Of a stretch of 64,000 nt of DNA, positions 43,092 through 51,500 are shown in pieces (the first letter of the stretch is position 1; every line of letters begins with the position of its first letter). The DNA is taken from positions 2,843,389-2,907,388 of the forward strand of contig NC_015577.1 of NCBI RefSeq assembly GCF_000214355.1, in the 5' to 3' direction. The translations under genes and the position numbers were made by a program. Under the pieces are notes generated by a model. That model worked only from the letters and a program-made list of their open reading frames with translations, searched no databases and was not told the DNA's origin. The stretch is from Leadbettera azotonutricia ZAS-9 (GTDB lineage: Bacteria; Spirochaetota; Spirochaetia; Treponematales; Breznakiellaceae).

Positions 43092-43108
43092 GCCCCCAAA
43101 TAGGGGGC
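43092..43108. repeat. Spacer hairpin GCCCCC-AAATA-GGGGGC, copy 1
   Basis: A perfect 6-bp stem with AAATA loop, followed by GCTGGGGTGTTAA next to the end of the upstream reading frame. Copies 2 and 3 are at 46652-46668 and 51475-51491. No U-run follows on either strand. Confidence 0.7.
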
Positions 43109-43117
43109 GCTGGGGTG

Positions 43118-43330
43118 TTAACCATCTACCGGTTGGTTAGCGGCAATGGTATACGTACCCGTACTCGTAAACTGGGTAAAAAAGTTGCCTGGAGTACTGG
43201 TCTCAACCAAACCTCTCGCTGTCAAGTTAAGCGATTCATTGCTAATAATGACTGTAAATGGCCCAGTTCTTGGTGTGCCACTCGTATTTTCATTTGCAGT
43301 GATAATTCTGCTGGTGGACTCCTCCGGAGT
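43118..43330 (-). pseudogene. 3' remnant of a TIAAN-type lipoprotein gene
   Basis: The translation (STSRIITANENTSGTPRTG ... NFFTQFTSTGTYTIAANQPV) matches the last 65-70 residues of the lipoproteins at 45.4, 46.7 and 47.9 kb, but no signal peptide or start codon with ribosome site exists in frame. It lies between the two copies of the Ig-like lipoprotein, exactly where copy B has a complete upstream gene. It is best read as the stump left by the tandem duplication. Confidence 0.75.
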
Positions 43331-43436
43331 TTCCAGCATTGAATATGATGCCAGGCACCTTTGAGCTTTCCTTAATCCTCCTTGTAATGATCCTGCGGCA
43401 TAGACCGCAGGATAAACAGTAATATCTTTTACGGAA

Positions 43437-45356
43437 TTACAAACTGAATTGCGCATCCATTTCTACTACAGCAACATCATCTGTAGATTGACGAAATGAA
43501 TAACCAGAAAAAGTTATCCCTCCACTGTGGGTAAAGTTGATAGGTGTATCGTTACCATTATAAACTGTTTTTTCCCCAAACGGTGCCCCTATGATTCTTA
43601 AATGGACTCGGTACGTTCCTCCCGACGCTAAGATTTCACTAATAGCCATTTTTTCCCAATTAGTACCGTTTTTCTTATAAAAATCGTCCCGAGCTATATC
43701 AAACTCACCAAAGACTTTTTGAACACCACCATCACTTACCCAACCGTTATCTTTACTACAATATTCCAATATTTTTTTACCTGTTGCTGGCTTAGGAAAC
43801 GCATAAGTCAAATCTAAGGCTACACGGCTTTGCGATTTATATCGAGCATCGCTAAAAGTAACCGTAAGCGTATTCCCGCCGTTACTGACAGTCCCTGAAC
43901 CGGGGTTAAAGGTAAACTCTCTCCCTCTTAGACATTTAAGAACAAAACTTGCGGGAGAAACACCAGTAAAGGTATAGTCCGTTTGGGCAGTCAGGGTATA
44001 GGTAAGATTAAATTGTACATTGTTCTGAATTTTGCCTGAAATTAACGGCGAATAGGTCCTAACAGCCGAATACTGGCTATTATTCCAATTTGGAACTAAA
44101 AGCAATTGGTCTCCAGGTACCGTACCAGACAGAGGCGTGTATACAGTCTTCAAGTCAAAATCGTTTACCTTCTTTTCCGATATGAACTCCGCATGGCTTA
44201 AGGTTACCGTAATCACCGAGCCGGTATTTGAAAAATTGGCGGCGCTAATGGTAAAGGCTTTCGACACATCGGTAAAATTCTTAAAGGTAGCGCTTATGCT
44301 TGATGCAGTAACACCGTTAAAATTAAAGCCCGGTTTTGCGGTCAAGGTAAGGGTAAGATAAAATGTTTTATCCGACTCTATCGAAGTAACAGCGTCGCCG
44401 CCAGAAGTTAACGAGAGCGACTTTGCTACGGTATACTCAGGAGAACTTGCATCTACGCCTGCCAGCCCCAACTCTGTCGGCGTAGAGCCAACCTTGGGGT
44501 AGTTATAAGGGCCCAGGTTAAAACTCGTGGCAGAAGTACTCCCGGTAGGGGGGAACTTTAATGTTACCTTGATTGCAGTAGAGTTCGTATAGCTAACCGT
44601 TATCGGAGCCGCGCTTGCACTGCCATGGGTAATGGCTATTGGGTTTTTGAAGGTATAGGTACCCTTAGCTATAAGTGTTACTTCCGCCTGATATGAGGTT
44701 GATGCCGCAAAGACACTGCCCACGGAAGGAGTCCACAAAATGGCCGAGGCCTCATACCTTTCTTCAGAAAATGCGGTAGTCGGCGTTCCACCCAGGACAG
44801 GAGTTGCAATATTGGGTGCTAGATTAATCGCGTTTATCAGACTTCCTTCCGTGGTACTGCCATCGCCGCCACTGCCAGAACCATCAGAATCAGGATCACT
44901 GGCTGTGCCGGTAGTTGCCGGAAAGATAATAAGGATAGTAAGCGTACTACCGGTGTTGGCGGCTATTTCAACGGTAAGCCCACCAAAGGTGAACGGTCCG
45001 GTTATACCAGTAAAAGTAAAGTCACCTTTGGTATGCAGGACGTACTTGGCTTTATAGACCGTACCACCGTCAAATGTGGCGCCCACATAGGCTGCACCCG
45101 ATTCTTTTACCCATTCCCCGGCGCCTGTATATTGGTCCCCGCTTATCGCAGGGAGGGAGCTTACTGCGACACCTTGTGCCGGCGCGGTAATCGAAAGGCC
45201 GCTTAGATCAAAATCATCGACTGCGGCGTACTTTCCTTCCCTGCTGCCTGCGGGATTGCTGCACGCGGCAAACAGCAGCATTGCGACCAAAGCAGCGGCC
45301 AGCGCCACTTTGCAAACGGTTGCCTCCCGTGGGGCGTTATTCATCATCAGTTTCAT
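43437..45356 (-). CDS. Modular Ig-like lipoprotein, copy B
   Basis: 639 residues, same GGAGG ribosome site, signal peptide and lipobox (C32) as copy A. Modules 1-3 are identical to copy A; module 3 ends with a few substitutions (TISAANFSNTGSVITVTLSH) and modules 4-5 are its own (VQFNLTYTLTAQTDYTFTGV, ATGKKILEYCSKDNGWV). A hairpin TCCTGCGG-catagA-CCGCAGGA at 43391-43412 lies just past its stop codon. Surface lipoprotein of unknown ligand. Confidence 0.8.
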   Translation of the reverse strand: MKLMMNNAPREATVCKVALAAALVAMLLFAACSNPAGSREGKYAAVDDFDLSGLSITAPAQGVAVSSLPAISGDQYTGAGEWVKESGAAYVGATFDGGTVYKAKYVLHTKGDFTFTGITGPFTFGGLTVEIAANTGSTLTILIIFPATTGTASDPDSDGSGSGGDGSTTEGSLINAINLAPNIATPVLGGTPTTAFSEERYEASAILWTPSVGSVFAASTSYQAEVTLIAKGTYTFKNPIAITHGSASAAPITVSYTNSTAIKVTLKFPPTGSTSATSFNLGPYNYPKVGSTPTELGLAGVDASSPEYTVAKSLSLTSGGDAVTSIESDKTFYLTLTLTAKPGFNFNGVTASSISATFKNFTDVSKAFTISAANFSNTGSVITVTLSHAEFISEKKVNDFDLKTVYTPLSGTVPGDQLLLVPNWNNSQYSAVRTYSPLISGKIQNNVQFNLTYTLTAQTDYTFTGVSPASFVLKCLRGREFTFNPGSGTVSNGGNTLTVTFSDARYKSQSRVALDLTYAFPKPATGKKILEYCSKDNGWVSDGGVQKVFGEFDIARDDFYKKNGTNWEKMAISEILASGGTYRVHLRIIGAPFGEKTVYNGNDTPINFTHSGGITFSGYSFRQSTDDVAVVEMDAQFSL

Positions 45357-45409
45357 ATCTTTCCTCCATATCGCTTGTATCAGCCGCCCCGGTGAGAGGG
45401 CGCTGGGTG

Positions 45410-46576
45410 TTAATCTACCGGTTGGTTAGCGGCAATGGTATACGTACCCGTCCCGTATGCTGATAAAGATGCATTAGCCGTCGTGGTCGTAAACTGGCTA
45501 AAACCGCTGTTTGTAGTAGTCCACGCAACCTTACCACCCGCTGTCAATTCAAAACGGTTCCCGCCAATATCGAAATATAAAGGTCCTGTCGAAGTTTTTG
45601 TTCCGCCACTCGTATCATTTTCGGTGACAACTTTGCTGGTGGACGCCGCCGCCAGGGTTACCTTTGCGTAGGGGGCGCTGGCGCTGCTCGTAAGGACGAT
45701 GCTGCCCATCTGCGACACATCGCTTTTGCCCCCCAGGTCGAGGGTGGTATTGGCGCCAATCAATAAGGTTTTGCCCGCCGGTATGGTGATGCTGGCGGGG
45801 TCGCCTGCGGCATACAGAGTTCCCGGTCCTCCTATAATGAGCCTGTTCGTATCGGGAGCTAAAGTCGTAGTATTACTGCTTCTCCAATTGCCCTGCAGGG
45901 TACCGACGATTTCGCCGTTTTTGTAAAAGACCGCTTTGCCCAGGCCCTTTGCATTGATCCCCCCGTTAGCTTGGAAATACAGATACCCGACCCGGACGAC
46001 ATGGTCATTTGACCCGGTATCATTATGGATAAGCACGTCACCGGCTGGGGCGGCGGGGCCGGCGATAAGGCGGAGCTCCAGCTTATCAGCGGTTTGTTCG
46101 GAGATCAGGGTAAGGCCGCTGCTTAAGGTGAGGTCTGTGTCCGGATTAAAGCCAAGGTTGCCGTCGCCAATATTGACGGTTTTGGCAGCCTTGGTAAACA
46201 CGGTGCCTGCGGGGTAGGTAACTTGGGCGGCCGAGGCATCGATCGCGGTTACCTTGAGGAGGCCGCCCCCTACGGAGAGGGTGTTGCTCCCGGCGCTGGT
46301 ATGGCTAACGGCGGCTGTCAGGGTAATGGGGTCCTTGGTTGCGTCCGCCAGGGCGGTCTGCAGCGCGGCAAAGGTGGCAACGCTGCTTGCTGTGATGGTG
46401 TCCGGGTCACCGCCGGGGGGCGGGGTGCTGCCACCGTTGTTCCCTCCGGGCTTGCGGCTCCCGGCGGGGTTGTCGCAGGAACAAATCAGGATGAAAAGGC
46501 TGATCGCCAACACGCTTGCCGCCAGCAGGGGGCTGCCGCCAAATAGGCGGCTTGTCAAACTGATCTTCGTCTTCAT
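45410..46576 (-). CDS. TIAAN-family lipoprotein, member 1
   Basis: 388 residues. Lipobox ICSC (C34) after MKTKISLTSRLFGGSPLLAA. A Gly/Pro linker leads to a strand-rich repetitive domain with recurring phrases: VTYPAGTVFTKAAKTVNIG, LTLSSGLTLIS, SITIPAGKTLLIGANTTLDL, AKVTLAAASTSKVVTEND. It ends FSQFTTTTANASLSAYGTG then TYTIAANQPVD. The fold is probably a right-handed beta-helix or solenoid. Not a named family to me; I use the closing motif as a label. Members 2 and 3 follow in tandem. Confidence 0.75.
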   Translation of the reverse strand: MKTKISLTSRLFGGSPLLAASVLAISLFILICSCDNPAGSRKPGGNNGGSTPPPGGDPDTITASSVATFAALQTALADATKDPITLTAAVSHTSAGSNTLSVGGGLLKVTAIDASAAQVTYPAGTVFTKAAKTVNIGDGNLGFNPDTDLTLSSGLTLISEQTADKLELRLIAGPAAPAGDVLIHNDTGSNDHVVRVGYLYFQANGGINAKGLGKAVFYKNGEIVGTLQGNWRSSNTTTLAPDTNRLIIGGPGTLYAAGDPASITIPAGKTLLIGANTTLDLGGKSDVSQMGSIVLTSSASAPYAKVTLAAASTSKVVTENDTSGGTKTSTGPLYFDIGGNRFELTAGGKVAWTTTNSGFSQFTTTTANASLSAYGTGTYTIAANQPVD

Positions 46577-46651
46577 AAAAAAACTCCTTTATACCTTAGT
46601 TTCATATCTTTCATCCATATCGCTTGTATCAACCGCCCCGGTGAGGGGGCT

Positions 46652-46668
46652 GCCCCCAAATAGGGGGC
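46652..46668. repeat. Spacer hairpin GCCCCC-AAATA-GGGGGC, copy 2
   Basis: Identical to copy 1 including the flanking CTG before and GCTGGGGTGTTAA after; the surrounding spacer (TATCGCTTGTATCAACCGCC) is also shared with the spacers at 43.05 and 45.37 kb. Confidence 0.7.
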
Positions 46669-46677
46669 GCTGGGGTG

Positions 46678-47799
46678 TTAATGATTAGTAACCGGTTGGT
46701 CAGCGGCAATGGTCACCGTACTCGTCCCGTATGCTGATAAAGATGCGTCAGCCTCCGTGGTCGTAAACTGGCTAAAATAGCTGTTCTCACCCTTAAGAAT
46801 CACTGTCAATACAACCTTACCACCCGCTGTCAATTCAACCATATTCCCGCCAATATCGAACGTTTGCGGCCCACTTTTTGGTACGATATGCGTGGAATTT
46901 AAGGTGACAACTTTGCTGGTGGACGCCGCCGCCAGGGTTACCTTTGCATAGGGGGCGCTGCTACTGCCCTTAAGGACGATACTGCCCAGCGCGTTGTCGC
47001 GGTCGCCCTTCAGGTTGATGGTGGTATTGGCGCCAATCAATAAGGTTTTGCCCGCCGGTATGGTGATGCTGGCAGGGTCGCCTGCGGCATACAGCATACT
47101 CCCTCCTGTCGCTCCCTCTACAATGAGCGTGTTCGTATCGGTGCTGAAAGTCGTATCATAACCACTGCTTGCCCAGTCGCCCTGCAGGGCGCCGACGATT
47201 TGGTTCTGGTTGTAAAAGTCCGCTTTACCCTTGCCCTTTGCATTGATATACGAATCAGACGTGAGGAGCAGCGTCCCGCCTTTGACGACTTCGTAATCTG
47301 AGAAGGGATCAATATGGATAATTACATCATCGGTTGTGGCGGTGGGGCCGGCTATAAGGCGGAGCTCCCTTCCATCTTGTGCGGAGATCAGGGTAAGGCC
47401 GCTGCTTAAGGCGAGCTCTGCTCCCAAATTAAAGCTAAGGCCACCGGCGCCAATATTGACGGTTTTGGCAGCCTTGGTAAACACGGTACCCGCAGGGTAG
47501 GTAACCTGGGCGACCTCGGTCGCCTTGAGGGAGCCGCCCCCTACAGAGAGGGTGCTCCCGGTGCTGGTCTGGTTAACGTTGGCTGTCAGGGTAATGGGGT
47601 CCTTGGTTGCGTCCGCCAGGGCGGCCTGCAGGTCGGCCAGGGTGTCAACGCTGATGGGGTTCGGGTTGCTGCCACTGTTGTTCCCGGCGGGGTTACCGCA
47701 GGAACAAATCAGGATGGAAAGGATGATCGCCAACACGCTTGCCGCCAGTAGGCGGCTGCTGCCAAATAGGCAGCTGGTCAAACTCATTTTTGTCTTCAT
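46678..47799 (-). CDS. TIAAN-family lipoprotein, member 2
   Basis: 373 residues, the closest relative of member 1: same N-terminus (MKTKMSLTSCLFGSSRLLAA), lipobox ICSC, QVTYPAGTVFTKAAKTVNIG, DPASITIPAGKTLLIGANTT and VTLAAASTSKVV. The differences cluster in the middle (residues about 150-230). It ends YFSQFTTTEADASLSAYGTS then TVTIAADQPVTNH. The AAACTCC-type ribosome site region upstream of each member is nearly identical. Exported, probably surface-exposed. Confidence 0.75.
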   Translation of the reverse strand: MKTKMSLTSCLFGSSRLLAASVLAIILSILICSCGNPAGNNSGSNPNPISVDTLADLQAALADATKDPITLTANVNQTSTGSTLSVGGGSLKATEVAQVTYPAGTVFTKAAKTVNIGAGGLSFNLGAELALSSGLTLISAQDGRELRLIAGPTATTDDVIIHIDPFSDYEVVKGGTLLLTSDSYINAKGKGKADFYNQNQIVGALQGDWASSGYDTTFSTDTNTLIVEGATGGSMLYAAGDPASITIPAGKTLLIGANTTINLKGDRDNALGSIVLKGSSSAPYAKVTLAAASTSKVVTLNSTHIVPKSGPQTFDIGGNMVELTAGGKVVLTVILKGENSYFSQFTTTEADASLSAYGTSTVTIAADQPVTNH

Positions 47800-47912
47800 A
47801 AAAAAACTCCTTTGTACCTTAGTTTCATATCCTTCCTCTCTATCGCCTGTATCCGCTGTCCTGCGGAATGGCGCCAGGCGCCGTTTTGGCTGTGCTGCAG
47901 GGCAGCTTGGTG

Positions 47913-48998
47913 CTAATTAACCACTTTGTTAGCGGCAATGGTCACCGCATTCGACGAGGTTGCTGATAAAGACGCGGTACTCTCGGTCGTAAACTGGCTA
48001 AAATAGCTGTTTGCAGTATTACCCACAACCGAACCACCCCCTGTCAATGCAACCCCTTTCCCACCAATAGTGAACGATGTTTCCCCATTTTTTGTTGTGC
48101 CGCCGGTGGTATCTCCGGTGGTAACTCTGTTGGACGACGTCTGCAGGGTTACCTTTGCGCCGGCGCCATCAAGGACGATATTGCCCGGCTTACCGGTATT
48201 ATTCAAATTGATGGTGGCAGTGTCTTTAATCAATAAGGTTTTGCCCGCCGGTATGGTGATGCTGGGGGTGCCGGATTCGCCTAGGGCATACAGAGCACTC
48301 GTACCCCCTACAGTGAGCGTGTTTTTATCGGTACCGGAAATATTATTATCAGCACCGGTCCATTTGCCCTGCAGGGCGCCGACAGTTGTGCCATTGTTTT
48401 TAAAGACCACTTTGCCATCGCCCGCTGCAGTGATAGGCGCGCCACTTTTGAGGGACAGCTGCCCGGCCCCGACGATGTTGGGATTTGGCCCTGTATAATT
48501 TTGGATAGACACATAATCGAGTCCGGATTCGGGGCCGGCTTTAAGGTAGAGCTCCTGCCCATTCGCGGTGTTTTCGGAGATCAGGGTAAGGCCGCTTTGT
48601 AAGGTGAGGATTGTGTTCGAATTAAAGCCAAGGTCGCCGCGGCCAATATCGACGGTTTTGTCGGCCTTGGTAAACACGGTACCCACAGGGTAAGTAACAA
48701 GGCCTGTGTCCCCGCTTACCGTGATGAAACCACCGTCGGCCCCCCCTACATAGAGTTCGTCTGCTCCGGCTTTGGTCTGGTTAACGGCCTTTAGCAGGAT
48801 AATGGGGGCGTCCTTGGTGTCGTCCGCCAGGGCGGTCTTCAGCTCGGACAGGGTGCTAACACCGATGATTGTGAAGAGGTCCGGGTCCAGGTCGCCGCAG
48901 GAAAGAATCAGGAAGGAAAGGCTTACCGCCAACACGCTTGCCGCCAGCAGGGGGCTGTCGCCAAATAGGCGGCTGGTCAAACTGCTCTTCGTCTTCAT
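47913..48998 (-). CDS. TIAAN-family lipoprotein, member 3
   Basis: 361 residues, more diverged. Lipobox LILSCG after MKTKSSLTSRLFGDSPLLAA. Shared phrases: LVTYPVGTVFTKADKTVDIG, SITIPAGKTLLIKDTATINL. It ends YFSQFTTESTASLSATSSNA then VTIAANKVVN. Its spacer to member 2 lacks the GCCCCC hairpin. Likely same role as members 1 and 2. Confidence 0.75.
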   Translation of the reverse strand: MKTKSSLTSRLFGDSPLLAASVLAVSLSFLILSCGDLDPDLFTIIGVSTLSELKTALADDTKDAPIILLKAVNQTKAGADELYVGGADGGFITVSGDTGLVTYPVGTVFTKADKTVDIGRGDLGFNSNTILTLQSGLTLISENTANGQELYLKAGPESGLDYVSIQNYTGPNPNIVGAGQLSLKSGAPITAAGDGKVVFKNNGTTVGALQGKWTGADNNISGTDKNTLTVGGTSALYALGESGTPSITIPAGKTLLIKDTATINLNNTGKPGNIVLDGAGAKVTLQTSSNRVTTGDTTGGTTKNGETSFTIGGKGVALTGGGSVVGNTANSYFSQFTTESTASLSATSSNAVTIAANKVVN

Positions 48999-49018
48999 AA
49001 AAAAACTCCTCTATACCT

Positions 49019-49423
49019 TTAGATAATTACCTTGGCGGTAGCGGATTTGGTACGGTCAAAGGTGCTGGTGGCACGGATTATGAGGGTGTCTGCTTTTTCG
49101 TCGTTCCCCACGGTAAGAAGGCCGTTGGAATTGATGGTTGTCTTGGCGCTGGTGTTGCCGCCTACTTCCCAGGTTACCTTTTTGGAGGCATCGCCGGTTA
49201 CGGCAACATCAACGGTGAATTGCTGGGTCATCTGGCGGCGCACGGCTACCTGGGTTGGCCTGATGCTTACGCCGTACACTTCGCCTTCCACTATCTGCGC
49301 GGGGGTGGGGGCGGAGATGGAGACCGTGGGCTCGCTATAGTCGACACCATAGGGGAGCACAAGGCAGCTATTCAAAAACACTGCGGCTGCGGCTAACACT
49401 AATACTACTAAATTCTTCTTCAT
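49019..49423 (-). CDS. Small Big_2-like lipoprotein
   Basis: 134 residues from the ATG at 49423 (AGGAG 7 bases upstream). Lipobox FLNSC (C20). The mature part has one bacterial Ig-like (Big_2) domain of about 85 residues: VSIRPTQVAVRRQMTQQFTV, KKVTWEVGGNTSAKTTINSN, GLLTVGNDEKADTLIIRATS. Such domains are adhesion or spacer modules on surface proteins. It lies upstream of the three tandem lipoprotein genes. Confidence 0.75.
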   Translation of the reverse strand: MKKNLVVLVLAAAAVFLNSCLVLPYGVDYSEPTVSISAPTPAQIVEGEVYGVSIRPTQVAVRRQMTQQFTVDVAVTGDASKKVTWEVGGNTSAKTTINSNGLLTVGNDEKADTLIIRATSTFDRTKSATAKVII

Positions 49424-49441
49424 GGTTTTTCTCCTGTTTTG

Positions 49442-49506
49442 CACGGTTTTACCGTGGGGTTTAATCGAAGCTCCCCAAAGGGGAGCAGCTCCCCAGGGGG
49501 GAGTAT
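49442..49506. repeat. Spacer with tandem hairpins
   Basis: Between the DHH gene stop and the Big_2 lipoprotein: CACGG-TTTTA-CCGTG (49442-49456), GCTCCCC-AAA-GGGGAGC (49470-49486) and CTCCCC-A-GGGG (about 49489 onward). No U-run, so this may process or stabilise mRNA rather than terminate. Confidence 0.45.
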
Positions 49507-49514
49507 TTTCTTGT

Positions 49515-50729
49515 TCACTTAGACGCTGCTATCATTGCTTCTATCTGCTCCGTAAAGCCGGCAAGGTACGCAGTGATGCTGCTAATTTCGCTCTTTGGGA
49601 TACGAAAGCCCACCGCACCGGGGTGGCCGCCGCCGTTGGTAATGGCGAGGGAGGCAAGGACGGCGCGCAGATCCAGGGCGTCGAAGCTGGCGGCGCGGCG
49701 CAGACGGAACTGGTACAGGTTGGACAGTGCGGGGTCGTCGCAATAGACCACCATGCCCAGCTTGCCCGATTCTTCTGCAAATTTGTCCGAAAGGGTTTTG
49801 GAAACATTGACCATTACCTCGTTGCTGTAGCGGCTAAAGAGGCCGCGTGAGGCTTCCTTGTCCAATGCGGCGGTAAAGAGGGAAGCAGATTTGTGAATGT
49901 GAGAGGCCATCTCCTTGTAGCATTCCTGTTCCGGGCCCGAAAGGCTCTGGATAGCGTTATAAATATCCTCCTTGGACGAAAGGTTTGCGCTGCCTGTTTT
50001 GGTGGTCTGCCCCAGAAGCCGGTTAAAGTAGCTGCTAAAGATGCGGTAGTACCACTTCTCCCTTTTGGTCTTGAGGAAGGCCCCCAGGTGGGAGTCGCCC
50101 ACAATGCCGGTAAGGATTGCCAGGGCAAAGTTGCGGGAAAAGAAGCTCGCCACTTCTCCCCTGCCCTGCTTCTGCGCCCAGCGGGCAAGTTTAAAGCTAA
50201 AGTACCCCACAAGCTCGCAGCAGCTTGCGGCCTGGGACACCAGGGTGTAGCCCTGGCTCCCGATATAGCGGGAGTCGGAGCCCAGGTGGTGGTCGAGTTC
50301 TATCTTTTTAAGATGAGGGTTTGCCATAAGTTCTTGCACGCTGTCGCTTGCAAGGAGCATATCGGGCTTGGGGGTGTCCAGGATGATGAGGGCAGAAAAG
50401 CCCCTATCCGCAATGGCGTCGCCGGTTTTAAGGGTTTCGATGCCGTTGTAGCGGCAAATGGCGCGGAGGTACTCAAGCTGCGGGGCAAAGGGTTCGCTGA
50501 TAAAGACGGCGGCCTCTTTGCCTAGCTTGCGGAGGATAAGGGCAAAGGCCACCTGGGAGGCGATGCAGTCCGCATCGGGGTTATTGTGGCCAAGCACAAG
50601 GAAGCTCTTCCCCTTGATAAGCTCGCGGGTAATCCGCGCAATAACGCGGTTCTTTTCTGCAATGCTGGGGACTTCCTGCTTGCTTGCAAACTGCCGGGCA
50701 AACTGCCGCCGCCTTACCGAGTGGCTCAT
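49515..50729 (-). CDS. DHH-family phosphoesterase, second paralogue
   Basis: 404 residues, cytoplasmic. Metal motifs: LVLGHNNPDADCIAS (about 44-58), LIILDTPKPD (about 113-122), IELDHHLGSDSRY (about 142-154, the DHH signature) and a DHHA1-type end TNGGGHPGAVGFR (about 365-377). It is longer than NrnA by about 75 residues, mostly in a helical middle section. Family activity is hydrolysis of phosphodiesters in short RNAs or cyclic nucleotides; a cyclic-nucleotide substrate is possible given the cyclase in the window, but this is only inference. It starts 3 bases after the DUF4428 zinc-ribbon gene, so the two form an operon. Confidence 0.8.
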   Translation of the reverse strand: MSHSVRRRQFARQFASKQEVPSIAEKNRVIARITRELIKGKSFLVLGHNNPDADCIASQVAFALILRKLGKEAAVFISEPFAPQLEYLRAICRYNGIETLKTGDAIADRGFSALIILDTPKPDMLLASDSVQELMANPHLKKIELDHHLGSDSRYIGSQGYTLVSQAASCCELVGYFSFKLARWAQKQGRGEVASFFSRNFALAILTGIVGDSHLGAFLKTKREKWYYRIFSSYFNRLLGQTTKTGSANLSSKEDIYNAIQSLSGPEQECYKEMASHIHKSASLFTAALDKEASRGLFSRYSNEVMVNVSKTLSDKFAEESGKLGMVVYCDDPALSNLYQFRLRRAASFDALDLRAVLASLAITNGGGHPGAVGFRIPKSEISSITAYLAGFTEQIEAMIAASK

Positions 50730-50732
50730 GTA

Positions 50733-51431
50733 TTAACCCAAAACTCCGTTGCAGTATTCGCAGCGGCCTTCGGGGGTGGGGATTCCGGTAGCGCCGCAGT
50801 TGAGGCAAGCCACCGGCCCTTTGGGGGCGGCGGCAGCGGCCTTGAAGTGCAGATCCGAGAGGGCCTTCTTGATTTCTTCCGCTTCGGCTACGGCGTTCTG
50901 GTAGTCCTGGGAATTCTTTTCCAGGTTTTCGGCAACGCTGAATTCCATATCCTGGAACCAGGGGCTGTTGATGTGCACCGTAACATCCACGCTGTACTCG
51001 ACGACTTCCTTGCGGGGGGCGGGTTTGCCCTCCTCCCTGGGGGCGTCGTCGTCGATAATGCTGCGCTTCTCTTCGTCTACCACAAAGTCGCAGCCGGTTA
51101 TTTGCGAGAACTGAAGCACATCGGGGTTGGCGTTTCTGAAATTCGAAGAATCGGAAATGACGATAAGCCCCTTGTTATCGTCGATGTGCAGGCGGTAGTT
51201 CCGCCCCACGGTGCGGGTTTCGCTAAAGGCCTTGACGATTTTCTCGTTCTCTGCCCGGTACGCCAGATGCTGCTTCATGTCCTGCAGGGCAAAATTCTTG
51301 CGCCCCGTTAAAAGGGGGCTAATTTTTTTTGCGCAGTCTTTGCACATGTTGCCATCTTTTAACTTCCGGTTGCCCAAAAGCCCGATTTTGTTCCCGCAGA
51401 TATCGCAGGTTTTCTTGTCAAATAATCCCAT
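50733..51431 (-). CDS. DUF4428-type protein with C-terminal zinc ribbon
   Basis: 232 residues, cytoplasmic. The N-terminal domain MGLFDKKTCDICGNKIGLLG and MCKDCAKKISPLLTGR is the DUF4428 zinc-binding pattern, followed by a strand-rich middle (about 65-160) resembling a bPH-like or YdjI-partner domain. A helical segment and a C-terminal CxxC-x11-CxxC ribbon (CLNC...CEYCNGVLG) end the chain. The closing ribbon is the same tail seen on the proteins at 26.7 and 27.2 kb, linking this gene to that operon. Confidence 0.7.
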   Translation of the reverse strand: MGLFDKKTCDICGNKIGLLGNRKLKDGNMCKDCAKKISPLLTGRKNFALQDMKQHLAYRAENEKIVKAFSETRTVGRNYRLHIDDNKGLIVISDSSNFRNANPDVLQFSQITGCDFVVDEEKRSIIDDDAPREEGKPAPRKEVVEYSVDVTVHINSPWFQDMEFSVAENLEKNSQDYQNAVAEAEEIKKALSDLHFKAAAAAPKGPVACLNCGATGIPTPEGRCEYCNGVLG

Positions 51432-51474
51432 AGTGTTGCTCCTTTATTAAGCGTGTTAGTACTAATACCGCCCT

Positions 51475-51491
51475 GCCCCCAAATAGGGGGC
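51475..51491. repeat. Spacer hairpin GCCCCC-AAATA-GGGGGC, copy 3
   Basis: Same stem and loop as copies 1 and 2, again followed by TTTGGGGTGTTAA ahead of the stop codon of the lipoprotein at 51501. Confidence 0.65.
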
Positions 51492-51500
51492 TTTGGGGTG

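Noticed and set aside
41955..45401. Insertion sequence or transposon as the cause of the tandem repeat
   Set aside because: No transposase frame, terminal inverted repeats or target-site duplications were found; the repeat consists of coding modules and their spacer.
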